A stretch of DNA of 64,000 bases from Liolophura sinensis (lineage: Eukaryota > Mollusca > Polyplacophora > Chitonida > Chitonidae): positions 1 through 64,000 of the forward strand of contig NC_088301.1 of the NCBI RefSeq assembly GCF_032854445.1, read 5' to 3'. Positions 43,274-56,166 of this stretch are shown one piece after another. Made by a program: the position numbers and the translations under genes. Under the pieces are notes generated by a model. That model was not told where the DNA came from and made no database searches. It saw only the letters and a list, made by a program, of their open reading frames with translations. Positions within the stretch are counted from its first letter, which is position 1, and every line of letters starts with the position of its first letter.

Positions 43274-44266
43274 CCAAGTATTTTATCACACGGACAGTTG
43301 CTCAATAAACTGGAGAATGGTGACCCGCCATCGTTGCGGCAGTGGAATTTTACACAGCACAGTAGAGACAAAACAAGCGTGAAAAAAGCGTCGTTTCCAT
43401 CCACGGACCTCTGGCTTATGAACACACACCCCCAACACAACTTACGTTTTTCGGGAGGGACGAATGTAATTCCCTGTAATTTAGGCTGTAAAGCCTTTTT
43501 TATTTGCTGCCAGTCTGCAGATTTTCTTCTACAGGTATCAAAATGATGGAAATTGTCTAAGCTGTGAACGGGTATGAGTTTTAATGATGAAAGTTTGAAA
43601 TTCTGGGCGAGAAGACACAAGGAGACAGGTGGTGATGAGGCTGCGAGTGACGTCTCCTTGATGTTGCTAGGCACACCTATGCTGCCGGCATAGAAAGGTC
43701 CAGGATTTTCACCGTTAACCTGGGTCAAGATTTTTATGGCTTCTTTCTCACAGACTGGGCTAGGCATGCACCAAAGCTTATTGGCCACGAAATTTTTGGG
43801 ACTGAGCTTCAGCGCTGAATGTTAACATTGTCGCTGAGGGAAAATAATGGAGGTGTGTGGCCTGTAGTGACACTTGTGCCAAAACACGTAATGTGTCATT
43901 GTGTGCTCAGACTTTGCACCATCCCTAAAATATTTGGTGGGTACATCTGCGATGTGGTTTGCATTGGCATGGAACTTGATTGAGCAGTTATAAAACTTTT
44001 ATGTGCTATATTTTCCCCACATATCCGATTTGTCTAAATATCGACAAAAATGCTCTGTGGTTGAGGGTAGTACGGGTGTATGAGTAAGCTGGAACAAACA
44101 CGGACAACGTTTCATCACTCCTGGCTTTTGAAATGTCTCTTTATGGGGCTGACATTGGACAAATCCAATTACCACACAGACCGTTGTTGAGTATACTGGA
44201 GATTTGTGACAAGGCATGGTTGCGAGAATTGAGTGTTACATAGCACACTAGAGAAAAAACAAGTGT

Positions 44267-44338
44267 TAGCAGAGCGTGGTTTCGATCCACGGACCTTTGG
44301 GTTATGGGCCCAGCACGCTTCCACTGCGCCACTCTGCT
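44267..44338 (-). tRNA. initiator tRNA-Met (CAU), unit 27
   Basis: G43 to A (27:43 mismatch) as in unit 17; T6 terminator. Confidence 0.92.
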
Positions 44339-44504
44339 GTTAAACGAAAGGATCTGAGCTATACACAACACAATCACTACCGGCACAATTGCATCTGATC
44401 AAAACAAGCCCGTGTTTGGCCAAAAAGTGCCAAACAAGAAACGCCAGATACTACTAGGAGGGTTCAAATAAACCTCTTGGCTGGATCTCACATCCTATAA
44501 GATT

Positions 44505-44576
44505 GCGTCGGTGGTGTAATGGTCAGCATGGTTGCCTTCCAAGCAGTCGATCCGGGTTCGATTCCCGGCCGACGCA
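44505..44576 (+). tRNA. tRNA-Gly (UCC), unit 27, weak terminator
   Basis: Body identical to reference; stop reduced to T3 (CCTTTATC). Confidence 0.95.
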
Positions 44577-45517
44577 CCAAGTCCTTTATCTCACGGACAG
44601 TTGCTCAATAAACTGGAGAATGGTGACCCGCCATCGTTGCGGCAGTGGAATTTTACACAGCACAGTGGAGACAAAACAAGCGTAAGAAAAGCGTCGTTTC
44701 CATCCACAGACCTCTGGCTTATGAACACACACCCCCAACACAACTTACGTTTTTCGGGAGGGACGAATGTAATTCCCTGTAATTTAGGCTGTAAAGTCTT
44801 TTTTATTTGCTGCCAGTCTGCAGATTTTCTTCTACAGGTATCAAAATGATGGAAATTATCTAAGCTGTGAGCGGATATGAGTTTTAATAATGAAAGTTTG
44901 AAATTCTGGGCGAGAAGACACAAGGAGACAGGTGGTGATGAGGCTGCGAGTGACGTCTCCTTGACGTTGCTAGGCACACCTATGCTGCCGGCATAGAAAG
45001 GTCCAGGATTTTCACCGTTAACCTGGGTCAAGATTTTTATGGCTTCTTTCTCACAGACTGGGCTAGGCATGCACCAAAGCTTATTGGCCACGAAGTTTTT
45101 GGGACTGAGCTTCAGCGCTAAATGTTAACATTGTCGCTGAGGGAAAATAATGGAGGTGCGTGGCCTGTAGTGACACTTGTATATTTGGTGGGTACATCTG
45201 CTATGTGGTTTGCATTGGCATGGAACTTGATTGAGCAGTTTTAAAACTTTTATGTGCTATATTTTCCCCACATATCCGATTTGTCTAAATATCGACAAAA
45301 ATGCTCTGTGGTTGATGCTAGTACGGGAGTATGAGTAAGCTGGAACAAACACGGACAACGTTTCATCACTCCTGGCTTTTGAAATGTCTCTTTTTGGGGC
45401 TGACATTGGACAAATCCAATTACCACACAGACCGTTGTTGAGTATACTGGAGATTTGTGACAAGGCATGGTTGCGAGAATTGAGTGTTACATAGCACACT
45501 AGAGACAAAACAAGTGT

Positions 45518-45589
45518 TAGCAGAGCGTGGTTTCGATCCACGGACCTCTGGGTTATGGGCCCAGCACGCTTCCACTGCGCCACTCTGCT
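45518..45589 (-). tRNA. initiator tRNA-Met (CAU), unit 28
   Basis: Identical to reference. Confidence 0.97.
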
Positions 45590-45755
45590 GTTAAACGAAA
45601 GAGTCTGCCCTATACACAACACAATCACTACCGGTACAATTGCATCTGATCAAAACAAGCCCGTCTTTGGCCAAAAAGTGCCAAACAAGAAACGCCAGAT
45701 ACTACTAGGAGGGTTCAAATAAACCTCTTGGCTGGATCTCACATCCTAAAAGATT

Positions 45756-45827
45756 GCGTCGGTGGTGTAATGGTCAGCATGGTTGCCTTCCAAGCAGTCG
45801 ATCCGGGTTCGATTCCCGGCCGACGCA
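45756..45827 (+). tRNA. tRNA-Gly (UCC), unit 28
   Basis: Body identical to reference; upstream TAAAAG variant; T4 stop present. Confidence 0.97.
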
Positions 45828-46820
45828 CCAAGTATTTTATCACACGGACAGTTGCTCAAAAAACTGGAGAATGGTGACCCGCCATCGTTGCGGCAGTGGA
45901 ATTTTACACAGCACAGTAGAGACAAAACAAGCGTAAGAAAAGCGTCGTTTCCATCCACGGACCTCTGGCTTATGAACACACACCCCCAACACAACTTACG
46001 TTTTTCGGGAGGGACGAATGTAATTCCCTGTAATTTAGGCTGTAAAGTCTTTTTTATTTGCTGCCAGTCTGCAGATTTTCTTCTACATTTATCAAAATGA
46101 TGGAAATTGTCTAAGCTGTGAGCGGGTATGAGTTTTAATGATGAAAGTTTGAAATTCTGGGCGAGAAGACACAAGGAGACAGGTGGTGATGAGGCTGCGA
46201 GTGACGTCTCCTTGACGTTGCTAGGCACACCTATGCTGCCGGCATAGAAAAGTCCAGGATTTTCACCGTTAACCTGGGTCAAGATTTTTATGGCTTCTTT
46301 CTCACAGACTGGGCTAGGCATGCACCAAAGCTTATTGGCCACGAAATTTTTGGGACTGAGCTTCAGCGCAAAATGTTAACATTGTCGCTGAGGGAAAATA
46401 ATGGAGGTGTGTGGCCTGTACTGACACTTGTGCCAAAACACGTAATGTGTCATTGTGTGCCCAGACTTTGCACCATCCGTAAAATATTTGGTGGGTACAT
46501 CTGCGATGTGGTTTGCATTGACATGGAACTTGATTGAGCAGTTTTAAAACTTTTATGTGCTATATTTTCCCCACATATCCGATTTGTCTAAATATCGACA
46601 AAAATGCTCTGTGGTTGAGGGTAGTACGGGTGTATGAGTAAGCTGGAACAAACACGGACAACGTTTCATCACTCCTGGCTTTTGAAATGTCTCCTTTTCG
46701 GGCTGACATTGGCCAAATCCAATTACCACACAGACCGTTGTTGAGTATACTGGAGATTTGTGACAAGGCATGGTTGCGAGAATTGAGTGTTACATAGCAC
46801 ACTAGAGACAAAACAAGTGT

Positions 46821-46892
46821 TAGCAGAGCGTGGTTTCGATCCACGGACCTCTGGTTTATGGGCCCAGCACGCTTCCACTGCGCCACTCTGCT
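46821..46892 (-). tRNA. initiator tRNA-Met (CAU), unit 29, initiator stem damaged
   Basis: C39 to A breaks 31:39, the same allele as unit 19. Confidence 0.9.
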
Positions 46893-47058
46893 GTTAAACA
46901 AAAGGGTCTGCGCTATACACAACACAATCACTACCGGCACAATTGCATCTGATCAAAACAAGCCCGTCTTTGGCCAAAAAGTGCCAAACAAGAAACGCCA
47001 GATACTACTAGGAGGGTTCAAATAAACCTCTTGGCTGGATCTCACATCCTATAAGATT

Positions 47059-47129
47059 GCGTCGGTGGTGTGATGGTCAGCATGGTTGCCTTCCAAGCAG
47101 TCGATCCGGGTTCGATTCCCGCCGTCGCA
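47059..47129 (+). pseudogene. tRNA-Gly pseudogene, unit 29, 71 nt
   Basis: One G is deleted at the junction of T stem and acceptor stem, giving 71 nt and a misregistered 3' half; A14 to G and A69 to T are present as in units 16 and 19. The one-base loss also explains the 1302-bp distance to the next Gly gene. Confidence 0.82.
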
Positions 47130-48122
47130 CCAAGTCTTTTATCACACGGACAGTTGCTCAATAAACTGGAGAATGGTGACCCGCCATCGTTGCGGCAGTG
47201 GAATTTTACACAGCACAGTAGAGACAAAACAAGCGTGAGAAAGGCGTCGTTTCCATCCACGGACCTCTGGCTTATGAACACACACCCCCAACACAACTTA
47301 CGTTTTTCGGGAGGGACGAATGTAATTCCCTGTAATTTAGGCTGTAAAGTCTTTTTTATTTGCTGCCAGTCTGCAGATTTTCTTCTACAGGTATCAAAAT
47401 GATGGAAATTGTCTAAGCTGTGAGCGGGTATGAGTTTTAATGATGAAAGTTTGAAATTCTGGGCGAGAAGACACAAGGAGACAGGTGGTGATGAGGCTGC
47501 GAGTGACGTCTCCTTGACGTTGCTAGGCACACCTATGCTGCCGGCATAGAAAGGTCCAGGATTTTCACCGTTAACCTGGGTCAAGATTTTTATGGCTTCT
47601 TTCTCACAGACTGGGCTAGGCATGCACCAAAGCTTATTGGCCACGAAGTTTTTGGGACTGAGCTTCAGCGCTAAATGTTAACATTGTCGCTGAGGGAAAA
47701 TAATGGAGGTGCGTGGCCTGTACTGACACTTGTGCCAAAACACGTAATGTGTCATTGTGTGCCCAGACTTTGCACCATCCGTAAAATATTTGGTGGGTAC
47801 ATCTGCGATGTGGTTTGCATTGGCATGGAACTTGATTGAGCAGTTTTAAAACTTTTATGTGCTATATTTTCCCCACATATCCGATTTGTCTAAATATCGA
47901 CAAAAATGCTCTGTGGTTGATGCTAGTACGGGAGTATGAGTAAGCTGGAACAAACACGGACAACGTTTCATCACTCCTGGCTTTTGAAATGTCTCTTTTT
48001 GGGGCTGACATTGGCCAAATCCAATTACCACACAGACCGTTGTTGAGTATACTGGAGATTTGTGACAAGGCATGGTTGCGAGAATTGAGTGTTACATAGC
48101 ACAATAGAGACAAAACAAGTGT

Positions 48123-48194
48123 TAGCAGAGCGTGGTTTCGATCCACGGACATCTGGGTTATGGGCGCAGCACGCTTCCACTGCGCCACTCTGCT
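48123..48194 (-). tRNA. initiator tRNA-Met (CAU), unit 30, initiator stem damaged
   Basis: G30 to C breaks 30:40, and there is a variable-loop G to T. Confidence 0.88.
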
Positions 48195-48360
48195 GCTAAA
48201 CAAAAGGGTCTGCGCTATACACAACACAATCACTACCGGCACAATTGCATCTGATCAAAACAAGCCCGTCTTTGGCCAAAAATTGCCAAACAAGAAACGC
48301 CAGATACTACTAGGAGGGTTCAAATAAACCTCTTGGCTGGATCTCACATCCTATAAGATT

Positions 48361-48432
48361 GCGTCGGTGGTGTAATGGTCAGCATGGTTGCCTTCCAAGC
48401 AGTCGATCCGGGTTCGATTCCCGGCCGACGCA
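48361..48432 (+). tRNA. tRNA-Gly (UCC), unit 30
   Basis: Identical to reference; T4 stop present. Confidence 0.97.
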
Positions 48433-49373
48433 CCAAGTCTTTTATCACACGGACAGTTGCTCAATAAACTGGAGAATGGTGACCCGCCATCGTTGCGGCA
48501 GTGGAATTTTACACAGCACAGTAGAGACAAAACAAGCGTGAAAAAAGCGTCGTTTCCATCCACGGACCTCTGGCTTATGAACACACACCCTCAACACAAC
48601 TTACGTTTTTCGGGAGGGACGAATGTAATTCCCTGTAATTTAGGCTGTAAAGTCATTTTTATTTGCTGCCAGTCTGCAGATTTTCTTCTACATTTATCAA
48701 AATGATGGAAATTGTCTAAGCTGTGAGCGGGTATGAGTTTTAATGATGAAAGTTTGAAATTCTGGGCGAGAAGACACAAGGAGACAGGTGGTGATGAGGC
48801 TGCGAGTGACGCCTCCTTGACGTTGCTAGGCACACCTATGCTGCCGGCATAGAAAGGTCCAGGATTTTCACCGTTAACCTGGGTCAAGATTTTTATGGCT
48901 TCTTTCTCACAGACTGGGCTAGGCATGCACCAAAGCTTATTGGCCACGAAATTTTTGGGACTGAGCTTCAGCGCTAAATGTTAACATTGTCGCTGAGGGA
49001 AAATAATGGAGGTGCGTGGCCTGTAGTGACACTTGTATATTTGGTGGGTACATCTGCGATGTGGTTTGCATTGGCATGGAACTTGATTGAGCAGTTTTAA
49101 AACTTTTATGTGCTATATTTTCCCCACATATCCGATTTGTCTAAATATCGACAAAAATGCTCTGTGGTTGATGCTAGTACGGGAGTATGAGTAAGCTGGA
49201 ACAAACACGGACAACGTTTCATCACTCCTGGCTTTTGAAATGTCTCTTTTTGGGGCTGACATTGGACAAATCCAATTACCACACAGACCGTTGTTGAGTA
49301 TACTGGAGATTTGTGACAAGGCATGGTTGCGAGAATTGAGTGTTACATAGCACATTAGAGACAAAACAAGTGT

Positions 49374-49445
49374 TAGCAGAGCGTGGTTTCGATCCACAGA
49401 CCTCTGGGTTATGGGCCCAGCACGCTTCCACTGCGCCACTCTGCT
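49374..49445 (-). tRNA. initiator tRNA-Met (CAU), unit 31
   Basis: C49 to T wobble, as in unit 20. Confidence 0.95.
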
Positions 49446-49611
49446 GTTAAACGAAAGAGTCTGCGCTATACACAACACAATCACTACCGGTACAATTGCA
49501 TCTGATCAAAACAAGCCCGTGTTTGGCCAAAAAGTGCCAAACAAGAAACGCCAGATACTACTAGGAGGGTTCAAATAAACCTCTTGGCTGGATCTCACAT
49601 CCTAAAAGATT

Positions 49612-49683
49612 GCGTCGGTGGTGTAATGGTCAGCATGGTTGCCTTCCAAGCAGTCGATCCGGGTTCGATTCCCGGCCGACGCA
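49612..49683 (+). tRNA. tRNA-Gly (UCC), unit 31
   Basis: Body identical to reference; upstream TAAAAG variant; T4 stop present. Confidence 0.97.
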
Positions 49684-50676
49684 CCAAGTCTTTTATCACA
49701 CGGACAGTTGCTCAATAAACTGGAGAATGGTGACCCGCCATCGTTGCGGCAGTGGAATTTTACACAGCACAGTAGAGACAAAACAAGCGTAAGAAAAGCG
49801 TCGTTTCCATCCACGGACCTCTGGCTTATGAACACACACCCCCAACACAACTTACGTTTTTCGGGAGGGACGAATGTAATTCCCTGTAATTTAGGCTGTA
49901 AAGTCTTTTTTATTTGCTGCCAGTCTGCAGATTTTCTTCTACATTTATCAAAATGATGGAAATTGTCTAAGCTGTGAGCGGGTATGAGTTTTAATGATGA
50001 AAGTTTGAAATTCTGGGCGAGAAGACACAAGGAGACAGGTGGTGATGAGGCTGCGAGTGACGTCTCCTTGACGTTGCTAGGCACACCTATGCTGCCGGCA
50101 TAGAAAGGTCCAGGATTTTCACCGTTAACCTGGGTCAAGATTTTTATGGCTTCTTTCTCACAGACTGGGCTAGGCATGCACCAAAGCTTATTGGCCACGA
50201 AATTTTTGGGACTGAGCTTCAGCGCAAAATGTTAACATTGTCGCTGAGGGAAAATAATGGAGGTGTGTGGCCTGTAGTGACACTTGTGCCAAAACACGTA
50301 ATGTGTCATTGTGTGCTCAGACTTTGCACCATCCCTAAAATATTTGGTGGGTACATCTGCGATGTGGTTTGCATTGACATGGAACTTGATTGAGCAGTTA
50401 TAAAACTTTTATGTGCTATATTTTCCCCACATATCCGATTTGTCTAAATATCGACAAAAATGCTCTGTGGTTGAGGGTAGTACGGGTGTATGAGTAAGCT
50501 GGAACAAACACGGACAACGTTTCATCACTCCTGGCTTTTGAAATGTCTCTTTATGGGGCTGACATTGGACAAATCCAATTACCACACAGACCGTTGTTGA
50601 GTATACTGGAGATTTGTGACAAGGCATGGTTGCGAGAATTGAGTGTTACATAGCACACTAGAGACAAAACAAGTGT

Positions 50677-50748
50677 TAGCAGAGCGTGGTTTCGATCCAC
50701 AGACCTCTGGGTTATGGGCCCAGCACGCTTCCACTGCGCCACTCTGCT
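50677..50748 (-). tRNA. initiator tRNA-Met (CAU), unit 32
   Basis: C49 to T wobble; upstream TATA is TTTA. Confidence 0.95.
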
Positions 50749-50914
50749 GTTAAACGAAAGGATCTGAGCTTTACACAACACAATCACTACCGGCACAATT
50801 GCATCTGATCAAAACAAGCCCGTCTTTGGCCAAAAAGTGCCAAACAAGAAACGCCAGATACTACTAGGAGGGTTCAAATAAACCTCTTGGCTGGATCTCA
50901 CATCCTATAAGATT

Positions 50915-50986
50915 GCGTCGGTGGTGTAATGGTCAGCATGGTTGCCTTCCAAGCAGTCGATCCGGGTTCGATTCCCGGCCGACGCA
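50915..50986 (+). tRNA. tRNA-Gly (UCC), unit 32, terminator deleted
   Basis: Body identical to reference; same 16-bp terminator deletion as unit 22. Confidence 0.95.
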
Positions 50987-51963
50987 CCGGACAGTTGCTC
51001 AATAAACTGGAGAATGGTGACCCGCCATCGTTGCGGCAGTGGAATTTTACACAGCACAGTAGAAACAAAACAAGCGTAAGAAAAGCGTCGTTTCCATCCA
51101 CGGACCTCTGGCTTATGAACACACACCCCCAACACAACTTACGTTTTTCGGGAGGGACGAATGTAATTCCCTGTAATTTAGGCTGTAAAGTCTTTTTTAT
51201 TTGCTGCCAGTCTGCAGATTTTCTTCTACATTTATCAAAATGATGGAAATTGTCTAAGCTGTGAGCGGGTATGAGTTTTAATGATGAAAGTTTGAAATTC
51301 TGGGCGAGAAGGCACAAGGAGACAGGTGGTGATGAGGCTGCGAGTGACGCCTCCTTGACGTTGCTAGGCACACCTATGCTGCCGGCATAGAAAGGTCCAG
51401 GATTTTCAACGTTAACCTGGGTCAAGATTTTTATGGCTTCTTTCTCACAGACTGGGCTAGGCATGCACCAAAGCTTATTGGCCACGAAGTTTTTGGGACT
51501 GAGCTTCAGCGCTAAATGTTAACATTGTCGCTGAGGGAAAATAATGGAGGTGCTTGGCCTGTAGTGACACTTGTGCCAAAACACGAAATGTGTCATTGTG
51601 TGCCCAGACTTTGCACCATCCGTAAAATATTTGGTGGGTACATCTGCGATGTGGTTTGCATTGACATGGAACTTGATTGAGCAGTTATAAAACTTTTATG
51701 TGCTATATTTTCCCCACATATCCGATTTGTCTAAATATCGACAAAAATGCTCTGTGGTTGAGGGTAGTACGGGTGTATGAGTAAGCTGGAACAAACACGG
51801 ACAACGTTTCATCACTCCTGGCTTTTGAAATGTCTCTTTTTGGGGCTGACATTGGACAAATCCAATTACCACACAGACCGTTGTTGAGTATACTGGGGAT
51901 TTGTGACAAGGCATGGTTGCGAGAATTGAGTGTTACATAGCACACTAGAGACAAAACAAGTGT

Positions 51964-52035
51964 TAGCAGAGCGTGGTTTCGATCATTGGACCTCTGGTTT
52001 ATGGGCCCAGCACGCTTCCACTGCGCCACTCTGCT
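51964..52035 (-). pseudogene. tRNA-iMet pseudogene, unit 33
   Basis: T-stem 50-52 damage as in unit 23, plus C39 to A in the anticodon stem. Confidence 0.84.
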
Positions 52036-52201
52036 GTTAAACGAACGGGTCTGCGCTATACACAACACAATCACTACCGGCACAATTGCATCTGATCAAA
52101 ACAAGCCCGTCTTTGGCCAAAAAGTGCCAAACAAGAAACGCCAGATACTACTAGGAGGGTTCAAATAAACCTCTTGGCTGGATCTCACATCCTATAAGAT
52201 T

Positions 52202-52273
52202 GCGTCGGTGGTGTAATGGTCAGCATGGTTGCCTTCCAAGCAGTCGATCCGGGTTCGATTCCCGGCCGACGCA
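52202..52273 (+). tRNA. tRNA-Gly (UCC), unit 33, weak terminator
   Basis: Body identical to reference; stop reduced to T3. Confidence 0.95.
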
Positions 52274-53266
52274 CCAAGTCTTTCATCACACGGACAGTTG
52301 CTCAATAAACTGGAGAATGGTGACCCGCCATCGTTGCGGCGGTGGAATTTTACACAGCACAGTAGAGACAAAACAAGCGTGAGAAAAGCGTCGTTTCCAT
52401 CCACGGACCTCTGGCTTATGAACACACACCCCCAACACAACTTACGTTTTTCGGGAGGGACGAATGTAATTCCCTGTAATTTAGGCTGTAAAGTCTTTTT
52501 TATTTGCTGCCAGTCTGCAGATTTTCTTCTACATTTATCAAAATGATGGAAATTGTCTAAGCTGTGAGCGGGTATGAGTTTTAATGATGAAAGTTTGAAA
52601 TTCTGGGCGAGAAGACACAAGGAGACAGGTGGTGATGAGGCTGCGAGTGACGTCTCCTTGACGTTGCTAGGCACACCTATGCTGCCGGCATAGAAAGGTC
52701 CAGGATTTTCACCGTTAACCTGGGTCAAGATTTTTATGGCTTCTTTCTCACAGACTGGGCTAGGCATGCACCAAAGCTTATTGGCCACGAAATTTTTGGG
52801 ACTGAGCTTCAGCGCAAAATGTTAACATTGTCGCTGAGGGAAAATAATGGAGGTGTGTGGCCTGTAGTGACACTTGTGCCAAAACACGTAATGTGTCATT
52901 GTGTGCTCAGACTTTGCACCATCCCTAAAATATTTGGTGGGTACATCTGCGATGTGGTTTGCATTGACATGGAACTTGATTGAGCAGTTATAAAACTTTT
53001 ATGTGCTATATTTTCCCCACATATCCGATTTGTCTAAATATCGACAAAAATGCTCTGTGGTTGAGGGTAGTACGGGTGTATGAGTAAGCTGGAACAAACA
53101 CGGACAACGTTTCATCACTCCTGGCTTTTGAAATGTCTCTTTATGGGGCTGACATTGGACAAATCCAATTACCACACAGACCGTTGTTGAGTATACTGGA
53201 GATTTGTGACAAGGCATGGTTGCGAGAATTGAGTGTTACATAGCACACTAGAGACAAAACAAGTGT

Positions 53267-53338
53267 TAGCAGAGCGTGGTTTCGATCCACGGACCTCTGG
53301 GTTATGGGCCCAGCACGCTTCCACTGCGCCACTCTGCT
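53267..53338 (-). tRNA. initiator tRNA-Met (CAU), unit 34
   Basis: Identical to reference; upstream TATA is TTTA. Confidence 0.97.
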
Positions 53339-53504
53339 GTTAAACGAAAGGATCTGAGCTTTACACAACACAATCACTACCGGCACAATTGCATCTGATC
53401 AAAACAAGCCCGTCTTTGGCCAAAAAGTGCCAAACAAGAAACGCCAGATACTACTAGGAGGGTTCAAATAAACCTCTTGGCTGGATCTCACATCCTATAA
53501 GATT

Positions 53505-53576
53505 GCGTCGGTGGTGTAATGGTCAGCATGGTTGCCTTCCAAGCAGTCGATCCGGGTTCGATTCCCGGCCGACGCA
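53505..53576 (+). tRNA. tRNA-Gly (UCC), unit 34, terminator deleted
   Basis: Body identical to reference; 16-bp terminator deletion as in units 22 and 32. Confidence 0.95.
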
Positions 53577-54553
53577 CCGGACAGTTGCTCAATAAACTGG
53601 AGAATGGTGACCCGCCATCGTTGCGGCAGTGGAATTTTACACAGCACAGTAGAAACAAAACAAGCGTAAGAAAAGCGTCGTTTCCATCCACGGACCTCTG
53701 GCTTATGAACACACACCCCCAACACAACTTACGTTTTTCGGGAGGGACGAATGTAATTCCCTGTAATTTAGGCTGTAAAGTCTTTTTTATTTGCTGCCAG
53801 TCTGCAGATTTTCTTCTACATTTATCAAAATGATGGAAATTGTCTAAGCTGTGAGCGGGTATGAGTTTTAATGATGAAAGTTTGAAATTCTGGGCGAGAA
53901 GGCACAAGGAGACAGGTGGTGATGAGGCTGCGAGTGACGCCTCCTTGACGTTGCTAGGCACACCTATGCTGCCGGCATAGAAAGGTCCAGGATTTTCAAC
54001 GTTAACCTGGGTCAAGATTTTTATGGCTTCTTTCTCACAGACTGGGCTAGGCATGCACCAAAGCTTATTGGCCACGAAGTTTTTGGGACTGAGCTTCAGC
54101 GCTAAATGTTAACATTGTCGCTGAGGGAAAATAATGGAGGTGCTTGGCCTGTAGTGACACTTGTGCCAAAACACGAAATGTGTCATTGTGTGCCCAGACT
54201 TTGCACCATCCGTAAAATATTTGGTGGGTACATCTGCGATGTGGTTTGCATTGACATGGAACTTGATTGAGCAGTTATAAAACTTTTATGTGCTATATTT
54301 TCCCCACATATCCGATTTGTCTAAATATCGACAAAAATGCTCTGTGGTTGAGGGTAGTACGGGTGTATGAGTAAGCTGGAACAAACACGGACAACGTTTC
54401 ATCACTCCTGGCTTTTGAAATGTCTCTTTTTGGGGCTGACATTGGACAAATCCAATTACCACACAGACCGTTGTTGAGTATACTGGGGATTTGTGACAAG
54501 GCATGGTTGCGAGAATTGAGTGTTACATAGCACACTAGAGACAAAACAAGTGT

Positions 54554-54625
54554 TAGCAGAGCGTGGTTTCGATCATTGGACCTCTGGTTTATGGGCCCAG
54601 CACGCTTCCACTGCGCCACTCTGCT
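54554..54625 (-). pseudogene. tRNA-iMet pseudogene, unit 35
   Basis: Same double damage as unit 33 (T stem 50-52 and C39 to A). Confidence 0.84.
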
Positions 54626-54791
54626 GTTAAACGAACGGGTCTGCGCTATACACAACACAATCACTACCGGCACAATTGCATCTGATCAAAACAAGCCCGT
54701 CTTTGGCCAAAAAGTGCCAAACAAGAAACGCCACATACTACTAGGAGGGTTCAAATAAACCTCTTGGCTGGATCTCACATCCTATAAGATT

Positions 54792-54863
54792 GCGTCGGTG
54801 GTGTAATGGTCAGCATGGTTGCCTTCCAAGCAGTCGATCCGGGTTCGATTCCCGGCCGACGCA
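54792..54863 (+). tRNA. tRNA-Gly (UCC), unit 35, weak terminator
   Basis: Body identical to reference; stop reduced to T3. Confidence 0.95.
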
Positions 54864-55856
54864 CCAAGTCTTTCATCACACGGACAGTTGCTCAATAAAC
54901 TGGAGAATGGTGACCCGCCATCGTTGCGGCGGTGGAATTTTACACAGCACAGTAGAGACAAAACAAGCGTGAGAAAAGCGTCGTTTCCATCCACGGACCT
55001 CTGGCTTATGAACACACACCCCCAACACAACTTACGTTTTTCGGGAGGGACGAATGTAATTCCCTGTAATTTAGGCTGTAAAGTCTTTTTTATTTGCTGC
55101 CAGTCTGCAGATTTTCTTCTACAGGTATCAAAATGATGGAAATTGTCTAAGCTGTGAGCGGGTATGAGTTTTAATGATGAAAGTTTGAAATTCTGGGCGA
55201 GAAGGCACAAGGAGACAGGTGGTGATGAGGCTGCGAGTGACGTCTCCTTGACGTTGCTAGGCAAACCTATGCTGCCGGCATAGAAAGGTCCAGGATTTTC
55301 ACCGTTAACCTGGGTCAAGATTTTTATGGCTTCTTTCTCACAGACTGGGCTAGGCATGCACCAAAGCTTATTGGCCACGAAGTTTTTGGGACTGAGCTTC
55401 AGCGCTAAATGTTAACATTGTCGCTGAGGGAAAATAATGGAGGTGCTTGGCCTGTAGTGACACTTGTGCCAAAACACGTAATGTGTCATTGTGTGCTCAG
55501 ACTTTGCACCATCCCTAAAATATTTGGTGGGTACATCTGCGATGTGGTTTGCATTGGCATGGAACTTGATTGAGCAGTTTTAAAACTTTTATGTGCTATA
55601 TTTTCCCCACATATCCGATTTGTCTAAATATCGACAAAAATGCTCTGTGGTTGATGCTAGTACGGGGGTATGAGTAAGCTGGAACAAACACGGACAACGT
55701 TTCATCACTCATGGCTTTTGAAATGTCTCTTTTTGGGGCTGACATTGGACAAATCCAATTACCACACAGACCGTTGTTGAGTATACTGGGGATTTGTGAC
55801 AAGGCATGATTGCGAGAATTGAGTGTTACATAGCACACTAGAGACAAAACAAGTGT

Positions 55857-55928
55857 TAGCAGACCGTGGTTTCGATCCACGGACCTCTGGGTTATGGGCC
55901 CAGCACGCTTCCACTGCGCCACTCTGCT
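55857..55928 (-). tRNA. initiator tRNA-Met (CAU), unit 36, acceptor mismatch
   Basis: C66 to G leaves a G7-G66 mismatch at the base of the acceptor stem. Confidence 0.9.
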
Positions 55929-56094
55929 GTTAAACGAAAGGGTCTGCGCTATACACAACACAATCACTACCGGCACAATTGCATCTGATCAAAACAAGCC
56001 CGTGTTTGGCCAAAAAGTGCCAAACAAGAAACGCCAGATACTGCTAGGAGGGTTCAAATAAACCTCTTGGCTGGATCTCACATCCTATAAGATT

Positions 56095-56166
56095 GCGTCG
56101 GTGGTGTAATGGTCAGCATGGTTGCCTTCCAAGCAGTCGATCCGGGTTCGATTCCCGGCCATCGCA
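56095..56166 (+). tRNA. tRNA-Gly (UCC), unit 36, acceptor mismatches
   Basis: Mismatches 5:68 and 4:69 and a T3 stop, the same allele as unit 24. Confidence 0.85.

Larger units (their letters stand above)
31305..44266. repeat. Ten-unit block (units 17-26), first copy of a tandem duplication
   Basis: 12,962 bp from iMet 17 to iMet 27. Its private variants recur in the same order in 44267-59480: units 17/27, 18/28, 19/29, 20/31, 21/32, 22/34, 23/35, 24/36, 25/37, 26/38. The offset grows from 12,962 to 14,212 (one extra 1,250-bp unit, number 30) and then to 15,499 (one extra 1,287-bp unit). Confidence 0.85.
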
